NCBI GenBank assembly: GCA_963713695.1
Contig: CAVQMU010000002.1
Location: forward strand, 620,001 to 684,000
DNA: 64,000 nucleotides
Reading direction: 5' to 3'
From: Rhodoblastus sp963713695
Lineage (GTDB): Bacteria > Pseudomonadota > Alphaproteobacteria > Rhizobiales > Beijerinckiaceae
The first letter of the stretch is position 1. The number at the start of each line of letters is the position of its first letter. A model generated the notes under the pieces. The model ran no database searches. It was given only the letters and a program-made list of their open reading frames with translations, and had not been told where the DNA came from. Positions 31,784-40,621 of this stretch are shown here, one piece after another. Made by a program: the position numbers and the translations under genes.

Positions 31784-33723
31784 CGTCGATGCGGCTGCCT
31801 TCGACCAGACCCTTTACTCTTGCCAGGTTCTCGCCGCCTCGCCTTACGGACCTGTCGCTGCTGCCGCGCATCGCGCCGGGGCCGGCTCGGCGCATTTTGG
31901 TCGCCTGGGCTTTGCGCGCCGGGGTCGCCGCCTATTCGCGGCGGGAATACCACTCGGCCCTTCGCTACTGGCTTTTCGCCAGCCGGGGAGGCTCTCAGCA
32001 GGCTCGGCTCTATCTCGGCGAAATTTACGAGCGCGGCGAAGGCGTGCAATCCAGTCCCGTCGACGCGGTAGCCTGGTACGGTGAAGCCGCCGAAGGCGGC
32101 CACGTCGAGGCGCAATTCCGTCTCGGACGCCTGTATCTGAACGGTGGCGGCAATTATTCGAACTTCCACAGGCTGCAGCGCGCGGAAAAGGACCATCCGG
32201 AATTCACCGGCGCGATCGCCGCAGCCCTTTATCCGGCTGGGGTCGAGCTCAAGGTCGATTTGCCGCTGGCGCTCGAATGGCTGAACCGCGCCGCCGACGG
32301 CGGACACCTCCAGGCTGCCGCCCTGCTCGGAACGCTTCATTTAGGCGAAAGAGGAGTCGAACAGGATCATCGCGCGGCGTTGCTCAGGTTTTCGAGCGCC
32401 GCGGAAGCTGGCGAACCGACGGGCCAGTTCGGCCTGGGCGAAATTCATTATCGGGGTCTCGGAGTCGAACCGAACCAGCCTCTTGGGGCAGAATGGTACG
32501 AAAAGGCTGCGGACCAGGGGCACGTGGGCGCGCAGCTTGCGACGGCGACCGTTTATTCGACTGGTCTGGGCCGGCCGGCCGACCCGAAGCGCGCCGCCCA
32601 TTACATGACCATGGCCGCCGAGGCGGGCGTGCCGCATGCGCTCAACGCTGCGGGCCTGATGCACATGACCGGGACGGGCGTGGCGAAGAATATCGATCGC
32701 GCGGAGACCTATCTGCGGCGCGCGGGCAAGTCTGGCCACATGCCCTCCATTCTCGCCCTCGCTGAACTTTACAGCCGTGGCGGCGAATTCGCGCCGGACC
32801 TGCGCGAAGCCTTCGAATGGTATCGCATGGCCGCCGAGAAAGGCGATGTCCAGGCGCAGTTCGCCGCGGGGCGGCTTGCCGCGACGGGCGCCATGGGCGC
32901 CGTCAATCTCGACGAAGCCGCGCGCTGGTTTCTTGCCGCCGCCGAAAAGGATCATCCCACGGCGGCCTATAATATCGCCTCGTTCTACGCAACCGGCCAA
33001 GGCGTCGCCCGCGATCCCATTCAGGCTTTGCGCTGGTATCTCGCCGCGGCAGGGCAGGGCGTGGCGCAGGCCGAGGTCCGGATCGCCGAACTCTATCTCA
33101 GCGGCGACGCCGGGCCAAAGGATTATCCGCGCGCGCGCAAATGGCTCAATCGCGCGGTCGAGCGCGGCGACAGCGACGCCAAGACCCGCCTCGCGCTGCT
33201 TTATCTAGAGGATAAAGCCGGAAACCGCGACGTCGGCAAGGCCGAGGGCCTGCTTCTTGACGCGGCCAACCAGGGCAGCGCCCAGGCGGCGGCGCAGCTC
33301 GGCCAGCTCTATTCGGGCGCCTACGAAGTCGCGCCGCGGCGCGAGGACGCGATACGCTGGTATCGCGCCGCTGCGCAAAGCGGGCATATCGGAGCCCTGT
33401 TCACGCTCGCCTCGGCTCTGTTGGAGTCGGGCGATCCCGCGCAAGCGCAGGAAGCGGCCGAATGGCTCGGTCGCGCGGCCGCGCAGGGCCATGCTCCCTC
33501 GCAGTTTCAGCTCGGAGTGCTTTATTGCACCGGCAAAGGGGTCGAAAAAGACCTCGCCGAGGCCGTCAGCTGGTACGAAAAGGCTGCGCAAAACGGCCAC
33601 GTCGTCGCCAAGCACAATCTCGGCGTCATGCTGGTCAACGGCATGGGGACCAAAGCGAACCAGGAGCGCGGACTCCGCCTCATTGGCGAGGCGGATGTCG
33701 CCAAGGGCGCGCAGGCGAGCTAG
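31780..33723 (+). CDS. Sel1-repeat protein of the secretion operon
   Basis: The 647-aa product consists almost wholly of Sel1/TPR-like units, for example ARLYLGEIYERGEGVQSSPV, AQFRLGRLYLNGGG and SQFQLGVLYCTGKGVEKDLA, at 36-residue spacing from about residue 60 to the end. No clear signal peptide is present; an amphipathic N-terminus (RILVAWALRAGVAAYSRREYH) may associate with membrane. It starts inside the HlyD stop (ATGA), so it belongs functionally to the secretion system, perhaps as a scaffold or cargo chaperone. That role is inference. Confidence 0.88.
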   Translation: MTSMRLPSTRPFTLARFSPPRLTDLSLLPRIAPGPARRILVAWALRAGVAAYSRREYHSALRYWLFASRGGSQQARLYLGEIYERGEGVQSSPVDAVAWYGEAAEGGHVEAQFRLGRLYLNGGGNYSNFHRLQRAEKDHPEFTGAIAAALYPAGVELKVDLPLALEWLNRAADGGHLQAAALLGTLHLGERGVEQDHRAALLRFSSAAEAGEPTGQFGLGEIHYRGLGVEPNQPLGAEWYEKAADQGHVGAQLATATVYSTGLGRPADPKRAAHYMTMAAEAGVPHALNAAGLMHMTGTGVAKNIDRAETYLRRAGKSGHMPSILALAELYSRGGEFAPDLREAFEWYRMAAEKGDVQAQFAAGRLAATGAMGAVNLDEAARWFLAAAEKDHPTAAYNIASFYATGQGVARDPIQALRWYLAAAGQGVAQAEVRIAELYLSGDAGPKDYPRARKWLNRAVERGDSDAKTRLALLYLEDKAGNRDVGKAEGLLLDAANQGSAQAAAQLGQLYSGAYEVAPRREDAIRWYRAAAQSGHIGALFTLASALLESGDPAQAQEAAEWLGRAAAQGHAPSQFQLGVLYCTGKGVEKDLAEAVSWYEKAAQNGHVVAKHNLGVMLVNGMGTKANQERGLRLIGEADVAKGAQAS

Positions 33724-33751
33724 AGCTGATCGTAGCACTCGGTCTTCGGGG

Positions 33752-34189
33752 CTAGCCCTGAAGCATTTTGACCCAGAAGGCGACATCTGCTTCGGCTTCG
33801 CGACTGGGGGAACGCGCTTCCCGGCAGCCTGCAGCGTAAAAATGCTCTTCAGCGCTCGCAACAGCGCCCCGCGCGATCGCCATAGCGACATCGGGATATT
33901 TCGTGCTGTAATACTGGGCGTCGACCTTCCGCGCCCCGCGCCGGTCCTCGAAATAGCCGTAGCCGATGTAATGATCGAGGGCGTCCGCGACCTGTCCCGA
34001 CTGCACGGCGCTTCGCACGTCCGGATTACGGTCGAGGTAGGATTGCGCGTCGAAATCGGCTTGGGTCAGCGCCATCTTGAGAAGTAATTTCAACAATTTG
34101 CCTGGAACTGGAATTCGCGCGCTCGAGTCGAGTGCGGCCGGGTCGATGCGCAGGCTGTCGCTAATGGCTTTCAAAGGCGGAAAATACAT
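33752..34189 (-). CDS. Small protein with 'YPDV' repeats
   Basis: The 145-aa product contains two units of the form FD-x3-YL-x2-NPDV...HYIGYGYFEDRRG and VDAQYYSTKYPDVAMAI...HFYAAGCREARSP. The same unit type makes up the N-terminus of the adjacent glycosyltransferase. There is no signal peptide and no RTX nonapeptide. The ATG at 34189 has aaggaaa 8 nt upstream; MALTQADFDAQ at 34075 is an alternative start. It lies between the secretion operon (convergent) and the glycosyltransferase (same strand), so it may be a cargo or acceptor protein of the locus. Confidence 0.75.
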   Translation of the reverse strand: MYFPPLKAISDSLRIDPAALDSSARIPVPGKLLKLLLKMALTQADFDAQSYLDRNPDVRSAVQSGQVADALDHYIGYGYFEDRRGARKVDAQYYSTKYPDVAMAIARGAVASAEEHFYAAGCREARSPSREAEADVAFWVKMLQG

Positions 34190-34207
34190 AAACAATTTCC
34201 TTATCCG

Positions 34208-37200
34208 CTAGAGTCCCTTTTTGTCAGGGGAATGAGTGGCGGTCGAAGACTTCAACTTGAAGAAACCTGGCTCGGCTTCGGAAATGGCCGCACCTGCGTC
34301 CACCGCCCCTGTCAATTGCTTGGTGACTTCCGCAAGATAGGCCGATTGAGCGTCTGCAACCAACTGCGTCAGCATGCCGTTGCGCCGGACGATATTCTGC
34401 ATCAAAGCAATTTCCGTAACATGTTTCTCCGCCTTCAGCGCGTGGGTGACGCTTTGTGCGTGGCGGCGATGGATATTGAGCGTTTCTGCCACATAGGCGA
34501 CTCGGGCGCGCGGCGCGGAAAGGCATTCCACGTAAAGACGCCAATCGCCCGCCATCTTGAACTGACCAAGCTCCTCTTGGCAGGACTTCAGCGAGAGCGC
34601 AAGGGCCTCGCGGCGCCAGAGCACAGAGCTGACGTTGAGAATGAGATTCTTTACTGAAAGATAGCGGGTGATGAAATCGCTTCCCGCGAACGTCTGGTCG
34701 ACGGTCAGTGCGTTCGGCTCGACAGTGTCGTAATAAGGTTTGTAGCTGTCGCCGATGGGTGCGCCCGTCCCGTCGATCGAACGGGAATCACTGAAGCCAA
34801 AGGCGATGTCGGGGTCGATCGCCATGACCGCGAGCATCTTAGACAGGAAGGAGGGCGCAGAAAGATCGTCCGCCTCCGCGATCCAGATGAAATCTCCGGT
34901 GGCCGCTTGCGCTGCCTGCGCCCATTGCTTGAAGACCGATCCGGAGTTCCTTTCGTTGATGACCAGGGTGAGATCGCGGTCGCGCGCCCGCGCGACGTCA
35001 TGCACCACGTCGAAGGAGTTGTCGGTCGAGGCGTCGTCAAGGACGATGATCTCCCACACAGGGTGGTCTTGGTCGCAAATCGAATTGAGCCGCTCCGTGA
35101 GGCAGTGGGCGTAATTGTAATTCGGAACCACGACGGAGATCTTTGCAGTCTGCGGCATCGCGAAGCGAAACAGGTCGGCTGCATAGGTTTCGAATGAAAA
35201 TTTTGTCGCAACCGCGTCCTGCGCCCGCTCGATGAATTTCGGGTCGGCGGCGAGCGCGCAGGCCTGTTCGATCCGCTCGCACAATGCACGCATGTCTCCC
35301 AAGGGAGCCACAAAGCCAAGCAATTCCCGCACCAGAAGCTCGGGGACGCCACCTGTGTTTGCGAAAGCGACCACGGGAATTCCGAGGCTGAGCGCTTCGA
35401 GAGCGACGGTGGGAAACGGGTCCTCGCGCGACGCCAGCAAAAAGACGTCGGATGCCAGGTAGAAGTCGTCGGGATCGGCTATGAAGCCGGGCATGTGAAA
35501 GGTCCCGGTCCTCCTCGCCGCCGCGATCTTGTCTTCGAGCTGCGCAGCGAGGCCCTGGTCGATATTGCCGATCCAGCAGAAATGCACGAGCATGTTGAGG
35601 GCGCGAAACTCTCCCCAATTCCGGAGAAAGAGATCGAACCCTTTTCTCAGGTCGGCATAACCGGCGCCGAGCACCATCGGCGCATCTTCGGCAATGCCCA
35701 TTTCCGCGCGCAGGCGCGCAGCGTTCTGCGGTCTGCGCTGGAGCGTCTTGTAACTGCCCTGGGGGCGCACGATCATCCTGTCGTCTGCGGCGACCGACAA
35801 GGCGTCGAGCAGGAGCGCCTTGACGCAATCTGCAGGGAAGATCACGCAATCGGCCTTCTCAAGGCCGCGCCTAGCGCTCGCCTGCAACGCCTTTTCTTCG
35901 ACGATTCCGGGCATTTCATGAACAAGTAGCACAACATGCAGGCCGGCGTCTGCCAGCACGGGAACGGCGTCGCCCGAGGCGATCGTATTGACGATCGCCG
36001 ATCCAAAGCCTTTCGCCTTTTTTTCTGCGACAATGTCCTTCAAATGCTTGAGGCTCGAAACGATCGTCAGCGGGGCCGTCGCGGCATAGGCGTCCGCCAT
36101 GGCGCCTTCGTCGAGCAGGATGAACTCGATCTCCAGGCCAAACAGCGACTTGAGGCTGCGCCCTATGTTGAGCAGCAGATGCTGCGCGCCGCTCGGAAAG
36201 GCGTCATGGCCAACAAGCAGAAGTCGCTGCCCTGTGCGCGAGGCGCCTGACACCGCCCGCGCAGTCGCGTTGAGATAGGCTGAGCCATGATGCAGGTCCG
36301 GTTCGAGATAGGCGCCTTCCGCCCATTCGTTCCAAGCGTTGACGCAGACGATGGGTTCACCGAAAAACGGATGGTGCCGCGCTCGCTCGACGAGTTCGGA
36401 CAGCCATTTTTCATATTTGCCGGGCGTCGACCCGCGCAGCGCCATGCCTGCGCCTTGCCGGCGGGCGTCATTGTCCCAACTGGGCACGATGGTCTTGATC
36501 AGCGGAAATTCAGGCGGCTCGTTGTCGAGTGAAGCGGTGACCACCTGTTCGTAATCGAAGACATTCCCCTTGAAATCGGCATCGAAGAATTCGATGTCCG
36601 GGTTGCGATTGTCCATATGCCTAGTGAGCTTGTGCGGCGGAAATTCGATGGCTCCGTCGAAGCCGAACGGACGGGGGTCGAAGTCCAGAAAGCATTGCGC
36701 CATGACGAGGATCGGATCCTCATCGAAAGTGTCACGGAAAATCTTGCGCCAATGAGCGATTGCCGTGGCTGTATTGTCGATCAAGCTCGGACGATAGACC
36801 ATGAGCAATGGACGCCCGTCGATCCTGATATAGCGGGGATCCTTGAAGTGGCGGGCGAAATCAGCGCAGATTCCCTCATCGTCGTCAGCGCCGTATTTCT
36901 GGGCGATCAGGATTTCCTGCTCGGCGCCGTCCCAGCGCCTTGTCCAGTTTTCATTGGCCCACATCAGGCAGAAGGGCATCTCGACGTCAGGCGTGGCGAG
37001 AAAATTTTCGAGCGGCTTTTCAAGCAGACGTTTGCCGTCAAACCAATAATAGTAGAAGATAAAGCCAAAAATACCGGCGTCACGGGCCATTGCCGCCTGC
37101 TTCCGCATCACGCCAACGTCTTCGAGGTTATAGAAACCGAGATCGCGCGGAACGCGCGGTTGGTAATGATCCGGAAAACGGGGCTGTCCCCGCGCTATGT

Positions 37201-38026
37201 TGGTCCATTCGGTGAAACCGTCGCCCCACCATTCGTCATTTTCGGCAATAGCGTGGAACTGGGTCAGATAATAGGCAAGGATTTTTGCCCGTCTGGGCGT
37301 TTCGGCGGCCAGGGGAATCCGTTTTGCGAAATCCGGGCCGGGCTGGGAGAATTTTTTGACCGCTGAAAAGGGGGTCTGCTCCTCGCCATTCAGAAAGGGC
37401 TGCGCGTCGTTCGAATCCCTGTTGGCGCGAAAATGGACGATCGGGTTGACGTCCTTCTCGTTTCTCAGCATGCGCCGCGCATAGGCGTTCGCGTTGAAAC
37501 GGGGCGAGGGCGATCTGCCTTCCTTGAAGCCCGTATGGAGATAATGCTCGAAGGCGTTCATTTGCGCAGCGGCGACATCGGAATTAGCCGCTAGATAGTA
37601 TTCCGCGTCGAATTCCGGGATCGGGCTGAACGGCCCGGTAAAATTCTGCAGATAATGCAGCATGGGGCTCGTCTTGTCGTCGAGCCGATAGTTTTTCCGG
37701 TACCATCGCACATCGAACTGCGGCGAAGGATTGCGTCCCTCCCTTTCGCCGACCAAGGCGTATTCGAGCAAGGGATTGAAGCCGGAAGCGGCGACTTCGG
37801 GATAGGCGGAAAGATACCAGAGCGGATCGAAGACGGCGTTGGGGCGCCTTCCTTCCTTGTAGCCGGTCAGGAAAAAATGCTCGAAGAGGTCCAAGCCCGG
37901 CGGCATCGCATTGTTTTCACGGTAATAGGCCTCATCAAAGAAGCCTGTCTCGACGAGAACGCGGGCTTTCGACATTATCTGGGCCAATCGCTGCTCATCC
38001 ATTGTTGCCGTTTTCGAAAAGGGCAT
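34208..38026 (-). CDS. Multidomain glycosyltransferase (repeat + WbsX + GT4 + GT2)
   Basis: The 1272-aa protein has four parts. Residues about 1-240 carry four or five 'FDxxYYLxxxxDV...HYLhxGxkEGRxPSP' units. Residues about 250-590 are a WbsX domain (ILAYYLTQFHAIAENDEWWG, GFTEWTN, MWANENWTRRWDG). Residues about 600-960 are a GT4-like transferase (GYADLRKGFDLFL, LASREDPFPTVALEALSLG). Residues about 970-1200 are a GT-A family GT2 domain (ISVVVPNYNYAHCLTERLNS, VLDDASTDNSF, WIAEADDLSAP). It probably adds several sugars to one surface glycan or glycoprotein. The next genes supply dTDP-rhamnose. Confidence 0.9.
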   Translation of the reverse strand: MPFSKTATMDEQRLAQIMSKARVLVETGFFDEAYYRENNAMPPGLDLFEHFFLTGYKEGRRPNAVFDPLWYLSAYPEVAASGFNPLLEYALVGEREGRNPSPQFDVRWYRKNYRLDDKTSPMLHYLQNFTGPFSPIPEFDAEYYLAANSDVAAAQMNAFEHYLHTGFKEGRSPSPRFNANAYARRMLRNEKDVNPIVHFRANRDSNDAQPFLNGEEQTPFSAVKKFSQPGPDFAKRIPLAAETPRRAKILAYYLTQFHAIAENDEWWGDGFTEWTNIARGQPRFPDHYQPRVPRDLGFYNLEDVGVMRKQAAMARDAGIFGFIFYYYWFDGKRLLEKPLENFLATPDVEMPFCLMWANENWTRRWDGAEQEILIAQKYGADDDEGICADFARHFKDPRYIRIDGRPLLMVYRPSLIDNTATAIAHWRKIFRDTFDEDPILVMAQCFLDFDPRPFGFDGAIEFPPHKLTRHMDNRNPDIEFFDADFKGNVFDYEQVVTASLDNEPPEFPLIKTIVPSWDNDARRQGAGMALRGSTPGKYEKWLSELVERARHHPFFGEPIVCVNAWNEWAEGAYLEPDLHHGSAYLNATARAVSGASRTGQRLLLVGHDAFPSGAQHLLLNIGRSLKSLFGLEIEFILLDEGAMADAYAATAPLTIVSSLKHLKDIVAEKKAKGFGSAIVNTIASGDAVPVLADAGLHVVLLVHEMPGIVEEKALQASARRGLEKADCVIFPADCVKALLLDALSVAADDRMIVRPQGSYKTLQRRPQNAARLRAEMGIAEDAPMVLGAGYADLRKGFDLFLRNWGEFRALNMLVHFCWIGNIDQGLAAQLEDKIAAARRTGTFHMPGFIADPDDFYLASDVFLLASREDPFPTVALEALSLGIPVVAFANTGGVPELLVRELLGFVAPLGDMRALCERIEQACALAADPKFIERAQDAVATKFSFETYAADLFRFAMPQTAKISVVVPNYNYAHCLTERLNSICDQDHPVWEIIVLDDASTDNSFDVVHDVARARDRDLTLVINERNSGSVFKQWAQAAQAATGDFIWIAEADDLSAPSFLSKMLAVMAIDPDIAFGFSDSRSIDGTGAPIGDSYKPYYDTVEPNALTVDQTFAGSDFITRYLSVKNLILNVSSVLWRREALALSLKSCQEELGQFKMAGDWRLYVECLSAPRARVAYVAETLNIHRRHAQSVTHALKAEKHVTEIALMQNIVRRNGMLTQLVADAQSAYLAEVTKQLTGAVDAGAAISEAEPGFFKLKSSTATHSPDKKGL

Positions 38027-38168
38027 TGCAATTCACTCTGGCGACATGACCGCGAACAGTCTGCATCCCGGGGAGATGGGGTTTTTTAAACGGGTTGGAT
38101 TATAAGAGCCTTCCAAATGATATCTCAAGTCCCGATTGACTATTACGTTACGCCCCGTGTGTCACGGA

Positions 38169-39047
38169 TCAACGTCCTGAGGATTTCAACAGGCTTTTGA
38201 GATAGCCGCCGTAGCCGCTCTTTTTGAGAGGTTCGGCGAGAGCCTCCAGTTGCCTTTCGGAAATCCAGCCGGACACGAAGGCGATTTCCTCGGGACAAGC
38301 GACACGAAAGCCCGTGCGCTTTTCAAGCGTACGCATGAATTCCGCTGCCTCAAGCAGCGAGTCCGGCGTTCCCGTGTCAAGCCAGGCGAAACCGCGGCCC
38401 AGTTTTTCCACCCGCAATTCGCCGCGCCGGAGATATTCGAGATTGAGGTCGGTGATCTCGAGTTCACCGCGCGGCGAAGGTTTGAGATTGGCCGCGAGGT
38501 CCACGACCTTTTCATCGTAGAAATAGAGCCCGGTGACCGCCCAGTTCGACTTGGGATTCCCGGGCTTTTCCTCGATCGAGGTTGCGCGTCCGCCCTCGTC
38601 GAATGCGACGACGCCATAGCGATGGGGATCGTTCACGTGATAGGCGAAGACCGTCGCGCCCTTGCTCATCGAGGCGGCGTTGCGCAGATTGTTCGACAGT
38701 CCGTGGCCATAGAAGAGGTTGTCGCCGAGCACCAGCGCCGACTTCTGGCCCGCGACAAAATCGGCGCCGATGTGAAAGGCCTGCGCCAGCCCCTCTGGAC
38801 GGGGCTGTTCCGCGTAGGACAGTTCGATTCCCCATTGCGTCCCGTCGCCGAGAAGGCGCTGGAAAAGCGGCAGGTCCATCGGCGTCGAAATGATCAAGAT
38901 CTCCTGGATGCCCGCGAGCATCAGCGTCGTCAGGGGATAATAGATCATGGGCTTGTCATAGATCGGCAGAAGCTGCTTGGAGATGACCTGCGTCATCGGG
39001 TGCAGGCGCGTGCCGCTGCCGCCGGCGAGAATAATGCCCTTCATCAA
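38169..39047 (-). CDS. rfbA: Glucose-1-phosphate thymidylyltransferase
   Basis: The 292-aa RmlA starts MKGIILAGGSGTRLHPMTQ, with the nucleotide-binding GGSGTRL loop, and has FPIY-like LLPIYDKPMIYYPLTTLML. It makes dTDP-glucose, the first step to dTDP-L-rhamnose. Its start overlaps the rfbD stop by 4 nt, so translation is coupled. Confidence 0.97.
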   Translation of the reverse strand: MMKGIILAGGSGTRLHPMTQVISKQLLPIYDKPMIYYPLTTLMLAGIQEILIISTPMDLPLFQRLLGDGTQWGIELSYAEQPRPEGLAQAFHIGADFVAGQKSALVLGDNLFYGHGLSNNLRNAASMSKGATVFAYHVNDPHRYGVVAFDEGGRATSIEEKPGNPKSNWAVTGLYFYDEKVVDLAANLKPSPRGELEITDLNLEYLRRGELRVEKLGRGFAWLDTGTPDSLLEAAEFMRTLEKRTGFRVACPEEIAFVSGWISERQLEALAEPLKKSGYGGYLKSLLKSSGR

Positions 39048-39943
39048 ATCACCTCAACAACAGGCTGCAATAGGCGCGCGACGCAGGCGCGGGTGGAAAG
39101 CCGCCAGTCGGGCAGGCCGACGCCGAAGACGCGCATGAGCTTTTCATTCGACAGGCGCGAATTGGCGGGACGCTTCGCAGGCGTCGGATAATCAGCGGTG
39201 GCGATGCGCCGCACCCCCACCGGCTTGCGGCCGCGCCGCGCGGCCTCGGCAAAAATTTCTTCGGCGAAATCGGCCCAGCTCGCTTCGCCCGCGCCGGTCA
39301 TGTGGAAGACGCCCGCAAGGGCGGGATCTCGGCGGCCGGCAGTCATTTTGCGAGCGCTCGCGATCAGCGCGTCGGCGATATCGAAGGCGCTGGTCGGCGC
39401 GCCCACCTGGTCCGCCACCACGGAAATCTCGTCCCGCGTTTCGCCCAGCCGCAGCATGGTCTTCACGAAATTGGCGCCGAAGGGCGAATAGACCCAGGCG
39501 GTGCGAAAAATCGCGGCGCCCGGATGGGCGGCGGCGACGGCCCGCTCGCCCGCCAGTTTCGAACGGCCATAGGCGCCGACGGGGCCAGTCGGATCGTCTT
39601 CGCGACAGGGCCGCGCGCCCGATCCGTCGAAGACATAATCGGTTGAGAGATGCAGAAGGGGCAGCCCACGGGCGGCAGCGACCCGCGCCACGGCGCCGGC
39701 GCCTTCCCCGTTTATGCGCGTCGCCAGCTCTTCCTCGGATTCGGCTTTGTCAACCGCCGTATAGGCGGCGGCGTTGATGATCGCATCGCCGTCTAGCGAA
39801 GCCAGCGCCCGCTCGACGCTCTCGGGGTCGGCGAGGTCGAGGACGGGCCGACCGACGGCGACGATCTCGACACCCTCAGCGGCGCCGCGTTCGAGAAGGG
39901 CGCGGGCGACCTGTCCTTGCGTGCCGGTGACGATCAGGCGCAT
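39044..39943 (-). CDS. rfbD: dTDP-4-dehydrorhamnose reductase
   Basis: The 299-aa RmlD opens MRLIVTGTQGQVARALLERG, an NAD(P)-binding GxxGQ motif. It carries INAAAYTAVDKAESEEELA, the short-chain-dehydrogenase STDYVFDG and YGRSKLAGE motifs, and the C-terminal RPANSRLSNEKL. It performs the last reduction to dTDP-L-rhamnose. The ATG at 39943 lies 7 nt past the rfbC stop. Confidence 0.96.
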   Translation of the reverse strand: MRLIVTGTQGQVARALLERGAAEGVEIVAVGRPVLDLADPESVERALASLDGDAIINAAAYTAVDKAESEEELATRINGEGAGAVARVAAARGLPLLHLSTDYVFDGSGARPCREDDPTGPVGAYGRSKLAGERAVAAAHPGAAIFRTAWVYSPFGANFVKTMLRLGETRDEISVVADQVGAPTSAFDIADALIASARKMTAGRRDPALAGVFHMTGAGEASWADFAEEIFAEAARRGRKPVGVRRIATADYPTPAKRPANSRLSNEKLMRVFGVGLPDWRLSTRACVARLLQPVVEVI

Positions 39944-39950
39944 GGGCTCG

Positions 39951-40520
39951 TCAATTCCATGCGAAAATTTTTGGGAGGTCGCGCAGGCGCGGATGTTTTT
40001 TGTCCTTGTCGGACAGAATGATCTTTTCCGCCGGGACGGGCCAGCCGATCCCCAGTTCCGGGTCATCCCAGGCGAGGCCTAGATCGTTGGCCGCCGAATA
40101 ATAATTCGTCACCTTGTACATGACCTCGGTGTCCGGTTCGAGCGTCACGAAGCCATGTGCGAAGCCGATGGGAACCAGCAACTGGCGCCAGTTTTCGGCG
40201 GAAAGCTCGACTGCGACATGGCGGCCGAAGGTCGGCGATGACGCGCGGATATCGACGGCGACATCGAGGATCTTTCCTCTGGGGACTCGAACCAGCTTGT
40301 CCTGCGCGAAGGGCGCCGACTGGAAATGCAGGCCCCGCAGGGTGCCCGCCGCAGCCGACAGCGAATGATTGTCCTGCACGAAATCGAGGACGATCCCGGC
40401 CTCCTTGAAAGCCGCGGCGTTATAGACTTCCGAAAAAAAACCGCGGTGGTCGCCGAACTTGCGCGGCGTGACGATCTTCACATCGGGAATTTCGGTCGAA
40501 ACGACTTCGAACGCGCTCAT
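39951..40520 (-). CDS. rfbC: dTDP-4-dehydrorhamnose 3,5-epimerase
   Basis: The 189-aa RmlC cupin protein has DHRGFFSEVYN, FVQDNHSLSAAAGTLRGLHFQ (with the catalytic His), and PIGFAHGFVTLEPDTEVMYKVTNYY. It interconverts the 4-keto sugar in dTDP-rhamnose synthesis. It is the second gene in the minus-strand rfbB-C-D-A order. Confidence 0.97.
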   Translation of the reverse strand: MSAFEVVSTEIPDVKIVTPRKFGDHRGFFSEVYNAAAFKEAGIVLDFVQDNHSLSAAAGTLRGLHFQSAPFAQDKLVRVPRGKILDVAVDIRASSPTFGRHVAVELSAENWRQLLVPIGFAHGFVTLEPDTEVMYKVTNYYSAANDLGLAWDDPELGIGWPVPAEKIILSDKDKKHPRLRDLPKIFAWN

Positions 40521-40621
40521 AGCAAGGTTTTACTCCATGACGTTTTCAAGCGAACTAGCCGGTTCGTGTGAAGAAAACGCGTCAAAACAGAACGCCGATC
40601 GGACTGGATCGGAAGAATGAA

